Part shown: piece by piece, positions 9,205 to 17,078 of the stretch
Position numbering within the stretch: the first letter of the stretch is position 1
Layout: every line of letters starts with the position of its first letter
Assembly (NCBI RefSeq): GCF_009901585.1
Contig: NZ_WXYO01000002.1
Span: 218,769 to 282,768 of the forward strand
DNA: 64,000 bases
Source: Poritiphilus flavus
GTDB taxonomy: Bacteria; Bacteroidota; Bacteroidia; Flavobacteriales; Flavobacteriaceae
Reading direction: 5' to 3'
Made by a program: the position numbers and the translations under genes
The notes under the pieces: model-generated
Database searches by the model: none
What the model was told of the DNA's origin: nothing
What the model saw: the letters and a program-made list of their open reading frames with translations, nothing else

Positions 9205-10731
9205 CTATTCCATAGGTTTGAGCTCTCCACCCTCCACGGCGAGATAGTGAGCATTGGGAGCAGGTTCGTAATACACATCCTGCTCTCCGGAGACCCACTG
9301 AACTTTCAGAGAGTCAATCTTTGTGGAATTACCCAGGCCGAAATGTAATTCATAGTCATTCTGACTTCCATAGCCCGTCACCGGAAGCATCCATCGGTAT
9401 TGGACCTTCTGGTCTGCAAATAGGCTTAGTTTTGCGCCGATACCATAAGAATTGCCCTTGGCTCCGCCAAGCCTTATCATGATCCAGTTCTTGCCCTGGG
9501 TAGTGTTTTCGTAAAATCGGTTTACCTGGTCTCCACTTCCCCAATTGGCTACAAAAATATCGAGGTCTCCATCCCGGTCAAAATCGGCATGAGCTGCTCC
9601 CGCAGAGGTATCTGCATGTTTTTTCAAATGCCCGGAAAAATCCTGGACAAATTGACCATTTCCCTGGTTCAGGTAGAAGAAATTGTACATATCTGGCCTA
9701 TAGGTGCCATTGGCTACGTAAAGGTCCAGGTCCCCGTCATTGTCATAATCCCCCCAGCTGTGCCCTTTAGACGCTCCGCCGGTTTGCTGGGAGACCGGCC
9801 CTTCGAGAATAGGAGAGAGGTTGCCGTTGCCATCATTGCGATATAGAAAGTTCTTCTTGTCGAAATTAGCGAGAAACAGGTCCAGGTCCCCATCATCGTC
9901 ATAATCCGCCCAGGAAACCCCATAAGAATAACCTATGTCTTCAACCACATGCCCCTCAGATACCTTTTTGAATTCCCAATTGCCAAGGTTGATGTAGTAG
10001 TCATTGGTAGTTTGGGCATTAGCCACATAGAATTCCGGTAATCCATCGCCAGTGGCGTCTCCGCAGCCACAGGCACGACCCCTTCCTCTGCCGCTGCTCA
10101 GTGGGTTATCTTCCATCTTTACGAATACTCCTTCACCATCATTTCTAAAGGCCAGATTGCTACCGCTTCCCGAAGCCACTATGAATACATCCAGGTCTCC
10201 ATCTCCTTCTATATCCACCCAGCAGGCCATGGAAGCACTAATACCCTCATCGGTTAGCGGACTGTCTGTTATCCTTTTAAATCCCAATCCATCTATATTT
10301 TTGAAAAGAAAGTTCCCTTCGCTCCCACGACTTACCACATAAAGGTCCAGATCACCATCACCGTCATAGTCTACCCAGTTCACTCCCTGGGAATTCCCAC
10401 CGTGTTTAACGACCTCAGATATTACCTTCACATCTCCGTTGTCATCAGTCATTTTCTTGAAGCTACCGTCACCATTGTTTCGGTAAATGGCATTCCACTG
10501 CCCGTTGGAATTGGCAACATAGAGATCCGGGTCTCCATCCCCGTCATAATCTCCCCAGGCCACACCCCTGGAAAGTCCGCCGTCGGTAGCGATACGGCCC
10601 GCTGTCACAGAAGTGAAAACAGAACCGCTCCGGTCGTGATCCTCAGTTTTTGGACTAACAGTTTCCTGGCATTCGGAAATCAAAACAACAAAAAGAATGG
10701 GGAGGCTAAATAAGGTAGTTTTCCAAGTCAT
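9205..10731 (-). CDS. Exported CRTAC1-type calcium-repeat (FG-GAP/VCBS) protein
   Basis: A 508-residue exported protein with seven FG-GAP/VCBS repeats. Each carries a calcium loop of the DxDxDGDxD type, such as WGDYDGDGDPDLYVAN, WVDYDGDGDLDLYVVS and HADFDRDGDLDIFVAN, forming a probable seven-bladed integrin-like propeller. The C-terminus matches the ASPIC/UnbV domain (IRLGGAKGNSYGIGAKL ... ELHFGLGNSTKIDSLKVQW), the CRTAC1 architecture. The signal segment ends LISEC, a poor lipobox because of Glu at -1, so lipidation is uncertain. Such proteins bind surfaces or glycans outside the cell. It shares a 100-bp divergent promoter region, with palindrome B, with the lipoprotein gene at 10832. Confidence 0.88.
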   Translation of the reverse strand: MTWKTTLFSLPILFVVLISECQETVSPKTEDHDRSGSVFTSVTAGRIATDGGLSRGVAWGDYDGDGDPDLYVANSNGQWNAIYRNNGDGSFKKMTDDNGDVKVISEVVKHGGNSQGVNWVDYDGDGDLDLYVVSRGSEGNFLFKNIDGLGFKRITDSPLTDEGISASMACWVDIEGDGDLDVFIVASGSGSNLAFRNDGEGVFVKMEDNPLSSGRGRGRACGCGDATGDGLPEFYVANAQTTNDYYINLGNWEFKKVSEGHVVEDIGYSYGVSWADYDDDGDLDLFLANFDKKNFLYRNDGNGNLSPILEGPVSQQTGGASKGHSWGDYDNDGDLDLYVANGTYRPDMYNFFYLNQGNGQFVQDFSGHLKKHADTSAGAAHADFDRDGDLDIFVANWGSGDQVNRFYENTTQGKNWIMIRLGGAKGNSYGIGAKLSLFADQKVQYRWMLPVTGYGSQNDYELHFGLGNSTKIDSLKVQWVSGEQDVYYEPAPNAHYLAVEGGELKPME

Positions 10732-10738
10732 ATTTAAA

Positions 10739-10759
10739 TCGTTTATTAGCTATATACGA
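10739..10759 (-). promoter_or_regulatory. Palindrome B (putative ArsR-family operator)
   Basis: A 21-bp TCGT...ACGA palindrome ending 7 bp before the start of the CRTAC1-type gene. It differs at a single base from the site at 12661. It sits in the divergent region shared with the lipoprotein gene starting at 10832, so it could affect both directions. Confidence 0.65.
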
Positions 10760-10831
10760 ATTTAATTGATAATATGATGCAGAAGTATTTACAGTTTGTT
10801 AATTTTAAGCAGTCCGAAATTTTGGTTGTCT

Positions 10832-11755
10832 ATGCGAGGAAGGAATCTAAATGTTGGTAAGTCGTGTCTGGGTGCTATTACCCTTTCAATCTACTCTTGC
10901 TGTTGTCTTATCTTCATTACCGCATGCGGTTCTAAAAGCTCTAAAAACTCCCAATCTGATTCGGGAACGTCTATGCCCGATCACTACAATATCCTGCCAA
11001 ACCAGGGACTGGAAAGGCCAGAGAGTATTGTTTATGACGAATTAAAGGACGTTTTCTATGTGTCAAACGGGAAGGATTATGCTCCAGGGGATCAGGGTTT
11101 TATTTCCAAAATATCCGGAAGTGGGGAACTGATCAGCCTGAAATGGGTCAGTGGACTTAACAGGCCTACCGGAATGGCTATTCATAAGGATCAGCTGTAT
11201 GTTGCGGATGTCAATTCTTTGAAGATCATCGATACCGAGACAGCCGAGGTCATTGATCAATTGCAGGAACCTCTACCTAATTCCGGAATCAATGATGTAA
11301 GTATCAGCCCGCAGGGCGAAGTATACCTCAGTGCTTCGGCAGTACATGCTGTTTTTAAAGTAAGCCAGGATCAACTAGAGGTTTGGCTTACCGATGCGGA
11401 ACTGCTTAAATGGGCTAATGGAATATCCGCAGGAGAACAAAGCCTCCTTGTTGGCGGCTTCCACTTAACCACAATTGATAAGACTTCCAGGGAAATCACC
11501 CAACTGGAAACTCGACCGGCCATTGAGGACATTGATGGTCTTTGGCCGGACGGCAAGGGAGGTTATTTTATCAGCACTGTTGGTTCAAGCGCTTTATGGC
11601 AAATGGATGCCTCACTTCAGGCTATTGAGCTTTTGAGCTCAGATTCCCTTTACTTCGGGGACCTGGAATATGTACCTTCCAAGTCGGCGATCTATGTGCC
11701 AAGAGGTAATTCGGAAAGCAATAGCTATTGCATCTCCGTGGTTAAAATTCAATGA
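10832..11755 (+). CDS. Beta-propeller (SMP-30/NHL-like) lipoprotein
   Basis: A 307-residue lipoprotein. The signal peptide ends in FITAC, with a lipidated Cys at about 32. The mature protein contains repeated beta-propeller-like strands, for example ERPESIVYDELKDVFYVSN, RPTGMAIHKDQLYVAD and INDVSISPQGEVYLSAS. These resemble SMP-30/gluconolactonase-like or NHL propellers, usually sugar-lactone hydrolases or ligand-binding propellers. No catalytic residues were confirmed. The ATG at 10832 is preferred over a TTG at 10796, which would give a poorer signal peptide. The gene is convergent with the PAP2 gene, 5 bp away. Confidence 0.75.
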   Translation: MRGRNLNVGKSCLGAITLSIYSCCCLIFITACGSKSSKNSQSDSGTSMPDHYNILPNQGLERPESIVYDELKDVFYVSNGKDYAPGDQGFISKISGSGELISLKWVSGLNRPTGMAIHKDQLYVADVNSLKIIDTETAEVIDQLQEPLPNSGINDVSISPQGEVYLSASAVHAVFKVSQDQLEVWLTDAELLKWANGISAGEQSLLVGGFHLTTIDKTSREITQLETRPAIEDIDGLWPDGKGGYFISTVGSSALWQMDASLQAIELLSSDSLYFGDLEYVPSKSAIYVPRGNSESNSYCISVVKIQ

Positions 11756-11760
11756 AATTG

Positions 11761-12648
11761 CTACTTCCATTCGGCTTTGGCGGCCGCAAGATCCGTTGTG
11801 AATTTCGGGTTTTTAAGCATTGCTGTTAACATTTTATGAGCCAGGACCCTTGCGGCTTCTTCATCACTGGGGTAGTGGATCCCCATAATTTCACGGGATT
11901 CTCCAACTTCGTAGGCCAGGTCTAAAAAGGCCTTTCGCCTGGAAGGGACAAGTTCACTCCAGGTAAATGCATGGATATAAGCCCATAGTGTATGCCCGCT
12001 TGCAAAAGAAGGAGAAGAAATTCTTGCCAGGGGTTTTAGTTCCGGTTCCAGATGATAGGGCCTGGCCCTCAACAAATGGTACTTTAACGTAAATTCCATA
12101 ATTCGCATATCCCGGGTCACCCCCTCAAGCAGTTTGGCGGTTTTGGGATAGTTATCCGCATTACAGCTTTCACCAAAAACAGCGCGTCCTTCATAGAAAA
12201 GATTGTTTAAATTCTCCTGATGACGAGGATGGTCTGACAACAGATTGACATGAGGCCAATACCCAATAGGAGCAAGCACATTCGTGGAACGACTCTCCTG
12301 CTCAGGGCCGCGTTTCTCCTGCCACTCCAGCAAGAAATCCAGTTCTGCCCTGGTCTGATCCGAACTATTAGCCGGAAATTTCACCGATAGTTTTAGTTCT
12401 TCAAGCTGTTCAGGAGTCAGGTATTCCGGGGATACCATGGTATAGATAAGCGTTCCGCTGCTGTAGTCCGAAGGAGGAAAAGCAATGGCATCCAGGTCGG
12501 CACGCTGTGGGTTGGGTTCCGCACTGAGGTTTTGTAAGGTCTTGTAATGTCCTTGAACGGGTTCAAGAGGATGTAATTCCTGCGCTATAGCTGAAAGGTG
12601 TAATAACAGCAGGCTCGTCAAAAAGGTTTTGGCTATCATAGAAATCAT
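11761..12648 (-). CDS. Exported PAP2-family acid phosphatase
   Basis: A 295-residue secreted phosphatase of the PAP2 / class A nonspecific acid phosphatase type (vanadium-haloperoxidase fold). All three signature motifs are present: K189-x6-RP (KYHLLRARP), PSFASGH (213-219) and SR-x5-H-x3-D (SR 251, H258, D262). A signal peptide precedes them (TFLTSLLLLHLSAIAQ). Likely substrates are phosphomonoesters or lipid phosphates in the periplasm. The ATG at 12648 is used; a second in-frame ATG three codons on is also possible. Palindrome C lies 12 bp upstream. Confidence 0.9.
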   Translation of the reverse strand: MISMIAKTFLTSLLLLHLSAIAQELHPLEPVQGHYKTLQNLSAEPNPQRADLDAIAFPPSDYSSGTLIYTMVSPEYLTPEQLEELKLSVKFPANSSDQTRAELDFLLEWQEKRGPEQESRSTNVLAPIGYWPHVNLLSDHPRHQENLNNLFYEGRAVFGESCNADNYPKTAKLLEGVTRDMRIMEFTLKYHLLRARPYHLEPELKPLARISSPSFASGHTLWAYIHAFTWSELVPSRRKAFLDLAYEVGESREIMGIHYPSDEEAARVLAHKMLTAMLKNPKFTTDLAAAKAEWK

Positions 12649-12660
12649 ATTTATTTAAAA

Positions 12661-12681
12661 TCGTTTATTAGCGATATACGA
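12661..12681 (-). promoter_or_regulatory. Palindrome C (putative ArsR-family operator)
   Basis: A 21-bp TCGT...ACGA palindrome 12 bp upstream of the PAP2 gene start. It differs from palindrome B at one base, and the A/T-rich flank (GAATTTAAT) is also shared with B, which suggests duplication or strong selection. Confidence 0.65.
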
Positions 12682-12747
12682 ATTTAATAAAAAGGAAGTA
12701 CGATTTTGGTTTTTAACATCAAATTAGCATTATTCCGGAGCTTGTGT

Positions 12748-13071
12748 CTATAATTGGACGAAGGTCCCAAATCTCTTCAGTAGCTCTTTGTTGAGGTAGT
12801 AATAGGTGAATTTGTCCTTACTTTCCGTAATGAAAAGGCCTGCATCCTTCAATATTTTTACATGTTGCGAAATAGTGGACTGTGAATAATCAAAGAGCTC
12901 TACGAGGTCCTTATTGCAGGTCACATTGTCTACACCCTTACCGCTGTTTTTGGTACCGAGATAACGGACCAAAGCAACTCTTAAAGGGTGGGCAAGGGCA
13001 TTGGCAATTTCTGCCATCTCAATATCTGTTTCATTGATGTATTTACTGGATATGGCAGCGCGGATTCTCAT
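12748..13071 (-). CDS. ArsR/SmtB-family transcriptional repressor
   Basis: A 107-residue winged helix-turn-helix protein. The N-terminal helix region LAHPLRVALVRYL is at 27-38, the recognition helix SQSTISQHVKILKDAG at 63-78, and the beta-wing ITESKDKFTYYYLN at 81-94. Only one cysteine is present (C52, in NVTCNKDL, near the usual ArsR metal site), so the classical ELCVCDL motif is absent. The inducer may not be a metal. Palindrome D overlaps its own promoter, which suggests autoregulation. The same palindrome precedes three neighbouring genes. Confidence 0.9.
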   Translation of the reverse strand: MRIRAAISSKYINETDIEMAEIANALAHPLRVALVRYLGTKNSGKGVDNVTCNKDLVELFDYSQSTISQHVKILKDAGLFITESKDKFTYYYLNKELLKRFGTFVQL

Positions 13072-13078
13072 AGAATTT

Positions 13079-13099
13079 CTGTTTAATACAAATATACGA
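13079..13099 (-). promoter_or_regulatory. Palindrome D with -7 box, arsR-like gene promoter
   Basis: A diverged copy of the TCGTATAT...AATAAACGA palindrome, 7 bp before the ArsR-family start. On the minus strand it contains TATATTTG (13089-13096), an exact match to the Bacteroidota -7 box TAnnTTTG. A repressor bound here would block the promoter. Confidence 0.65.
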
Positions 13100-13197
13100 T
13101 ATTCATAAAGGCCGGATTGGAATAACCGAAGATGTACTTAAATTACTAACTTCAAACTGGCCAAATAACTATTACTAACTTAAACCAGGAGACGGAC

Positions 13198-13692
13198 ATG
13201 ATCAGAACTGTTGTCAGGGCGGATGCTGATGATATAGCTGCCATCTACAATCATTATATTAAAAACGACATAGCCACTTTTGAAGAAGAGCCCGTGACAG
13301 CTGCGGATATTGAAAGGCGGATATCCGCGGTGGTTCCTGAACTCCCCTGGCTGGTTTACGAGGATTCCGGCTCTATCATGGGCTATGCATATGCGTCTAA
13401 ATGGAACCCTAGGTCTGCCTACCGTTATTCGGTAGAAAGTACGGTTTACCTCAAAGCGGATGTCAAAGGAAAAGGTATAGGTTCACAATTGTACAGTGCC
13501 CTTCTGCAAAAGCTTAAAGCTCAGAACATCCGTATGGTAATTGGAGGGATCTCTTTGCCAAACGCTGCCAGCCAGCGTTTGCACGAAAAATTTGGATATG
13601 AAAAAGTAGCGCACTTTAAGGAAGTGGGGTATAAATTCGGGCGATGGATCGATGTTGGTTATTGGCAATTAAGCATCCATGAATCCGGCTAA
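13198..13692 (+). CDS. GNAT acetyltransferase, phosphinothricin/arsinothricin type
   Basis: A 164-residue GNAT N-acetyltransferase. It starts IRTVVRADADDIAAIYNHYI, continues with the FEEEPVTAADIERRI segment, and has an acetyl-CoA loop VKGKGIGSQL (89-98) and a C-terminal FGYEKVAHFKEVGYKFGRWIDVGYWQ, all typical of the Pat/Bar/ArsN1 group. These acetylate phosphinothricin, methionine sulfoximine or arsinothricin. It lies divergently from the ArsR-type gene, but has no palindrome directly before its start. The pairing with an ArsR regulator is suggestive of ArsN1, but the actual substrate is unknown. Confidence 0.83.
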   Translation: MIRTVVRADADDIAAIYNHYIKNDIATFEEEPVTAADIERRISAVVPELPWLVYEDSGSIMGYAYASKWNPRSAYRYSVESTVYLKADVKGKGIGSQLYSALLQKLKAQNIRMVIGGISLPNAASQRLHEKFGYEKVAHFKEVGYKFGRWIDVGYWQLSIHESG

Positions 13693-13715
13693 ACTTCGCC
13701 AATTGCAATAGGGTA

Positions 13716-13731
13716 GGGGATTTTCATCCCC
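13716..13731. terminator. Small hairpin between convergent genes
   Basis: GGGGAT (13716-13721) pairs with ATCCCC (13726-13731) around a 4-base loop, between the acetyltransferase and the thioredoxin-like gene. There is no T-run, so its role as a terminator is tentative. Confidence 0.3.
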
Positions 13732-13760
13732 ACGGCATTCGGCGCACAACGAACCAAAAG

Positions 13761-14294
13761 TTATTTGCTGTCCTCGCTATAGGTTTTCCAGTCCTTTTCC
13801 TTGTAGATGTCATCCCCAAAATACCTGGCGATGTTCAGGAAGGGTTTAGGTTTTTGATACCCTGGAACAGGCGATAACATATTCAAATCCTCATCCAGGA
13901 AAACTACTGTAGGATAGCTCATCCTACCTTGTAACAGAGCGGCTGCGATTTCGTGATATCCTCTTCGGCCAGAAGGCACATAGTTATAGGTCTTACCTTT
14001 AAACTCGATGGGATCTTTTCCTTCACCATCCAGTTTCACCATATAGAAGTTGCTGTTCATATACTTGGCTACCTCCGGATTCTGAAAGGTATCTTTATCC
14101 ATTTTTTTGCACCACCCGCACCAGTCGGTATAGACATCGATAAAGACTTTCTTCGGATTCTTGTCATTTTGGGCCAGGGCCGCAGCCTCTTCCAGACTGA
14201 GCCACTGAACCTCCTGAGCCATACTTTGAAAGCCCGTAAGAGACAATGAAAGTATCAGCAATAAGGTTAAAAAAGATTGGGTTTGTGTTTTCAT
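13761..14294 (-). CDS. Exported thioredoxin-fold protein
   Basis: A 177-residue protein with a signal peptide (LTLLLILSLSLTGFQSMAQ) and a thioredoxin-like domain. The redox motif WCGWC is at C59 and C62, in the form VYTDWCGWCKKMDKDTF, as in thioredoxin_7/DUF255-like periplasmic proteins. A cis-Pro segment SYPTVVFLDEDL follows, then a C-terminal IARYFGDDIYKEKDW. It probably reduces or exchanges disulfides in the periplasm. The stop is 68 bp from the convergent acetyltransferase; 60 bp separates its start from the lysA stop. Confidence 0.87.
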   Translation of the reverse strand: MKTQTQSFLTLLLILSLSLTGFQSMAQEVQWLSLEEAAALAQNDKNPKKVFIDVYTDWCGWCKKMDKDTFQNPEVAKYMNSNFYMVKLDGEGKDPIEFKGKTYNYVPSGRRGYHEIAAALLQGRMSYPTVVFLDEDLNMLSPVPGYQKPKPFLNIARYFGDDIYKEKDWKTYSEDSK

Positions 14295-14354
14295 ACCGTC
14301 TGTTTTAGGTATTAGTCCAATAACTATACCAAAAATAACGAAAATTCTACATCT

Positions 14355-15596
14355 TTATTTCACCGCTTCTTTGGCCTTCTTTGGCTCAAAGAGCTCCTTG
14401 GCGTCGACCTGATTGCGGATAAGGTCGTCAAATGTCTCTCTTTCCCTTATTAGAATGGCTTTTCCATTATGCCAGAGCACTTCCGGAGGCCGAAACCTTG
14501 AGTTGTAATTGCTGGCCATAGTAAAGCAATAAGCCCCGGCATTGTGAAAGCAGAGTATATCCCCCTCGGATATTTCGCTGATCCTTCGGTTATTCCCAAA
14601 AGTATCTGTTTCACAAATGTATCCGACCACAGAATAATAGCGTTCCCTACCCTTGGGGTTAGAAATATTGACAATTTGATGGGAAGCGCCATAAAGCATG
14701 GGTCTGATAAGGTGGTTGAAACCTGAATCGACACTTGCGAAAACAGTGGAAGTTGTTTGTTTTACCACATTCACTTTAGCCAGGAAATAGCCGGCTTCGC
14801 TCACCAGGAATTTGCCTGGTTCAAACGCTAGCGTCAGCTCCCGCCCGTATTCTTTACAGAACTCGTTAAACCGGCCGCTGAGCTTTTGCCCCAATTCCTC
14901 GATGTTGGTCTGAATATCGCCTTCCTTATAGGGAACCTTAAATCCACTACCAAAATCAATGAATTCCAGGGATTTGAAATGCTTTGCTGTCTCAAAGAGG
15001 ATCTCCGAGGCATAAAGGAATACATCGATATCCAGAATATCACTTCCGGTATGCATATGAATTCCGTTAATATTCATACCGGTAAGTTCTACAATCCTTA
15101 AAAGGTGGGGTATCTGATGAATGCTAATGCCAAATTTGGAATCGATGTGCCCGACGGAGATGTTGGAATTTCCACCGGCCATGACATGCGGGTTGATCCT
15201 GATACAAACAGGAATATCAGCATGTTTGCTACCGAATTGTTCCAAAATGGAGAGATTGTCAATATTGATTCGAACTCCAAGCGCTGCCGCTTCTTCAATC
15301 TCTTCCAGGGAAACCCCGTTTGGCGTAAATATGATGTCTTCCGGCTTAAAACCGGCCAACAGGCCGAGCTTTACCTCCTGTATAGATACGGTGTCCAGTC
15401 CACTACCCAGGCTGTTCATCAACCGGAGTATGCTGAGATTGGAAAGCGCCTTGGCGGCGTAATTCAGTTTTAAATTCTTTACACTTTTAAAGGCATTTGT
15501 AAGCCGGTTGAATTGGGAAATGATCTTTTCCGAATCGTAGACGTATACCGGGTCTCCAAATTTCTTTGCAATGTTTAAAAGATCTGTAGATCGCAT
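14355..15596 (-). CDS. lysA: Diaminopimelate decarboxylase
   Basis: Decarboxylates meso-diaminopimelate to L-lysine, the last step of lysine synthesis. The 413-residue length fits. The PLP lysine is K49 in NYAAKALSN, followed by GSGLDTVSIQEVKLGLLAGF, the HMHTGSDI and FIDFGSGFKVPY segments, the phosphate-binding FEPGKFLVSEAGYFL, and the active-site Cys in GYICETDTFG. The tail AGAYCFTMASNYNSRFRPPEVL carries the conserved Tyr. It stands alone with a 160-bp AT-rich upstream region. Confidence 0.95.
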   Translation of the reverse strand: MRSTDLLNIAKKFGDPVYVYDSEKIISQFNRLTNAFKSVKNLKLNYAAKALSNLSILRLMNSLGSGLDTVSIQEVKLGLLAGFKPEDIIFTPNGVSLEEIEEAAALGVRINIDNLSILEQFGSKHADIPVCIRINPHVMAGGNSNISVGHIDSKFGISIHQIPHLLRIVELTGMNINGIHMHTGSDILDIDVFLYASEILFETAKHFKSLEFIDFGSGFKVPYKEGDIQTNIEELGQKLSGRFNEFCKEYGRELTLAFEPGKFLVSEAGYFLAKVNVVKQTTSTVFASVDSGFNHLIRPMLYGASHQIVNISNPKGRERYYSVVGYICETDTFGNNRRISEISEGDILCFHNAGAYCFTMASNYNSRFRPPEVLWHNGKAILIRERETFDDLIRNQVDAKELFEPKKAKEAVK

Positions 15597-15757
15597 AATC
15601 AGTACATTTCAAACAAAACTAGTTTTCTTCCTATTAATGCGCAAAATAATGTGCAATTATATAAAAATACAACAAATAGTTATATTTATAACAATGGAAT
15701 ATTAAACTACCCTTGCTCTAATCTTTTTGCCTTTGTATTTTTAAGCAAAATTAACCT

Positions 15758-16396
15758 ATGAAGTTACCTTTCTTTCCTCTGCAATCCGTTTTCTTTCCCG
15801 GAGAGAAAGTCCCTCTTCACATATTTGAAGAGCGTTATAAGCAATTGATCAACGACTGTAAATCTGAGGCGATCACTTTTGGTATCCCCGTCTACATCAA
15901 TGATAGCATAGCCTATGGTACAGAGGTGCAGTTGGTGGAGGTAGTCAACACCTATCAGGGAGGGGCCATGGATGTGGTCTGCGTGGCCAGGCAGGTATTT
16001 AAAGTACTTACTTTTGACAATGAAATGGAAGGTAAGCTATATGCCGGTGGTATTGTACAGTTTTTAGACAATGTCAACGACGGTGACAAGGCAGCCAAAA
16101 GAGAGGTTTTGCTAAAGCTCGAGGAACTTTACAATCTTATGGATGTGCCTTTTTCTCCAATTCCGATTGATCTTTTTAACAGCTACATCCTTGCGCATAA
16201 AATGGGACTTTCTTTTGAGCAGGAGTACCAATTGTTGCAACTGGCCAGGGAAAGCGAGCGACTTGGTTTTATCCGATCTCATTTAATTGGAACCATACAG
16301 GTTTTGAATGAGGTGAATCGAACCAAGGCCATAATTGACCAGAACGGGCATTTCCGGAACTTTGATCCTTTGGACTTCAAGGATTTCAAGATTTAG
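15758..16396 (+). CDS. LON substrate-binding-domain protein
   Basis: A 212-residue protein matching the N-terminal (substrate-binding) domain of Lon protease without its ATPase or protease. It starts LPFFPLQSVFFPGEKVPLHIFEERYKQLI and continues through GTEVQLVEV and the helical tail with LLQLARESERLGFIRSHL. Stand-alone LON-domain proteins are common in this phylum; the function is not established, but an adaptor or chaperone role is often assumed. A 680-bp repeat-bearing gap follows. Confidence 0.85.
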   Translation: MKLPFFPLQSVFFPGEKVPLHIFEERYKQLINDCKSEAITFGIPVYINDSIAYGTEVQLVEVVNTYQGGAMDVVCVARQVFKVLTFDNEMEGKLYAGGIVQFLDNVNDGDKAAKREVLLKLEELYNLMDVPFSPIPIDLFNSYILAHKMGLSFEQEYQLLQLARESERLGFIRSHLIGTIQVLNEVNRTKAIIDQNGHFRNFDPLDFKDFKI

Positions 16397-16507
16397 CTTT
16401 ATTTGTTTTGATCATCTTTCGCTGGTAATATATTCATCTTTTTTATCTCAGTTCCTTTGTGATTTCAGCTTCAAAACTCATTTTCATTGAGAAACCAGTC
16501 TAATTTT

Positions 16508-16565
16508 GGGGTTCTAAACCCCACCCCAAAAATAAGTTAGGCGTTTACACTGCAACTAAAAAGCA
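16508..16565 (+). repeat. GGGGTT-hairpin interspersed element, copy 1
   Basis: GGGGTT-CTA-AACCCC forms a tight hairpin, followed by ACCCCAA, a variable AT-rich stretch containing AAGTTA, and ACTGCAA...AAAGCA. Copies also lie at 16809, 32595, 48932 (inverted), 62881 (inverted) and 63191 (inverted). Confidence 0.7.
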
Positions 16566-16610
16566 TAGGAAACAAAGTGCAGGTATAAGTTCAAGTTTAT
16601 ATGTTTTAAA

Positions 16611-16680
16611 TGTTGAGTGTTGAGTGTTGAGTGTTGAGTGTTGAGTGCTGAGTGTTGAGTGTTGAGTGCTGAGTGTTAAG
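16611..16680 (+). repeat. Tandem heptamer array (TGTTGAG)x10
   Basis: Ten consecutive 7-bp units. Seven are TGTTGAG, two are TGCTGAG and the last is TGTTAAG. Confidence 0.95.
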
Positions 16681-16808
16681 TTAAGGGAACTGCTTACTGC
16701 CTACTGCAAAATGCCTACTGATCCAGGGGCCAAGGCCCCCTCCCCACAACCAATTTACCCATAGCCACTGCAATTCGCAATCAGCCGGTATTTCCAGAAA
16801 TTTTTTTT

Positions 16809-16870
16809 GGGGTCCGAACCCCACCCCATTCTTAATTTAGGTTTTCTTACTGCAACAAACCGGCATTTTG
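16809..16870 (+). repeat. GGGGTT-hairpin interspersed element, copy 2
   Basis: A diverged copy beginning GGGGTCCGAACCCCACCCC, then an AT-rich stretch with ACTGCAA, in the same orientation as copy 1 and 300 bp downstream. Confidence 0.65.
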
Positions 16871-17044
16871 ATGGGATATTCCAGCTTTGATCATACTCGC
16901 TGAGTTGCGGCACAAAGCCCCATTTGTATTCATTTGAAATCCCTTAATCCTAAAATCCATCCCCGAATATTGATCAACATATCCCGCCCAAACTTCTCAG
17001 GACTCTTTACCATAAATTCATTAGGGTAAATGAAGCCCGTTTCC

Positions 17045-17052
17045 TATTTTTG
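17045..17052 (+). promoter_or_regulatory. sucC promoter -7 box
   Basis: TATTTTTG matches the Bacteroidota -7 consensus TAnnTTTG, 26 bp before the sucC ATG, giving a leader of about 20 nt. Confidence 0.6.
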
Positions 17053-17078
17053 CTTCCGAACTTTAGAAAGTCAGACCT

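Larger units (their letters stand above)
16397..17044. repeat. Repeat-bearing intergenic region upstream of sucC
   Basis: No credible gene is present. It contains two GGGGTT-hairpin elements (16508-16565 and 16809-16870), the 70-bp heptamer array, and a short run of ACTGCxx heptamers (about 16688-16723). These are the same components found in the 32.2, 48.4 and 62.7 kb gaps. The 90 bp before sucC hold its promoter. Confidence 0.8.

Noticed and set aside
12748-13692. A complete arsenic-resistance operon
   Set aside because: Only an ArsR-type gene and an ArsN1-like acetyltransferase are present; no arsenate reductase or efflux gene is near, and the ArsR-type protein lacks the classical Cys pair.
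13716-13731. A strong bidirectional terminator between the acetyltransferase and thioredoxin genes
   Set aside because: The stem is only 6 bp and no T-run follows on either strand, so it is listed only as a tentative hairpin.
16397-17078. A small RNA or tRNA gene in the gap upstream of sucC
   Set aside because: No cloverleaf or conserved RNA fold was found; the structure present is the repeat elements.
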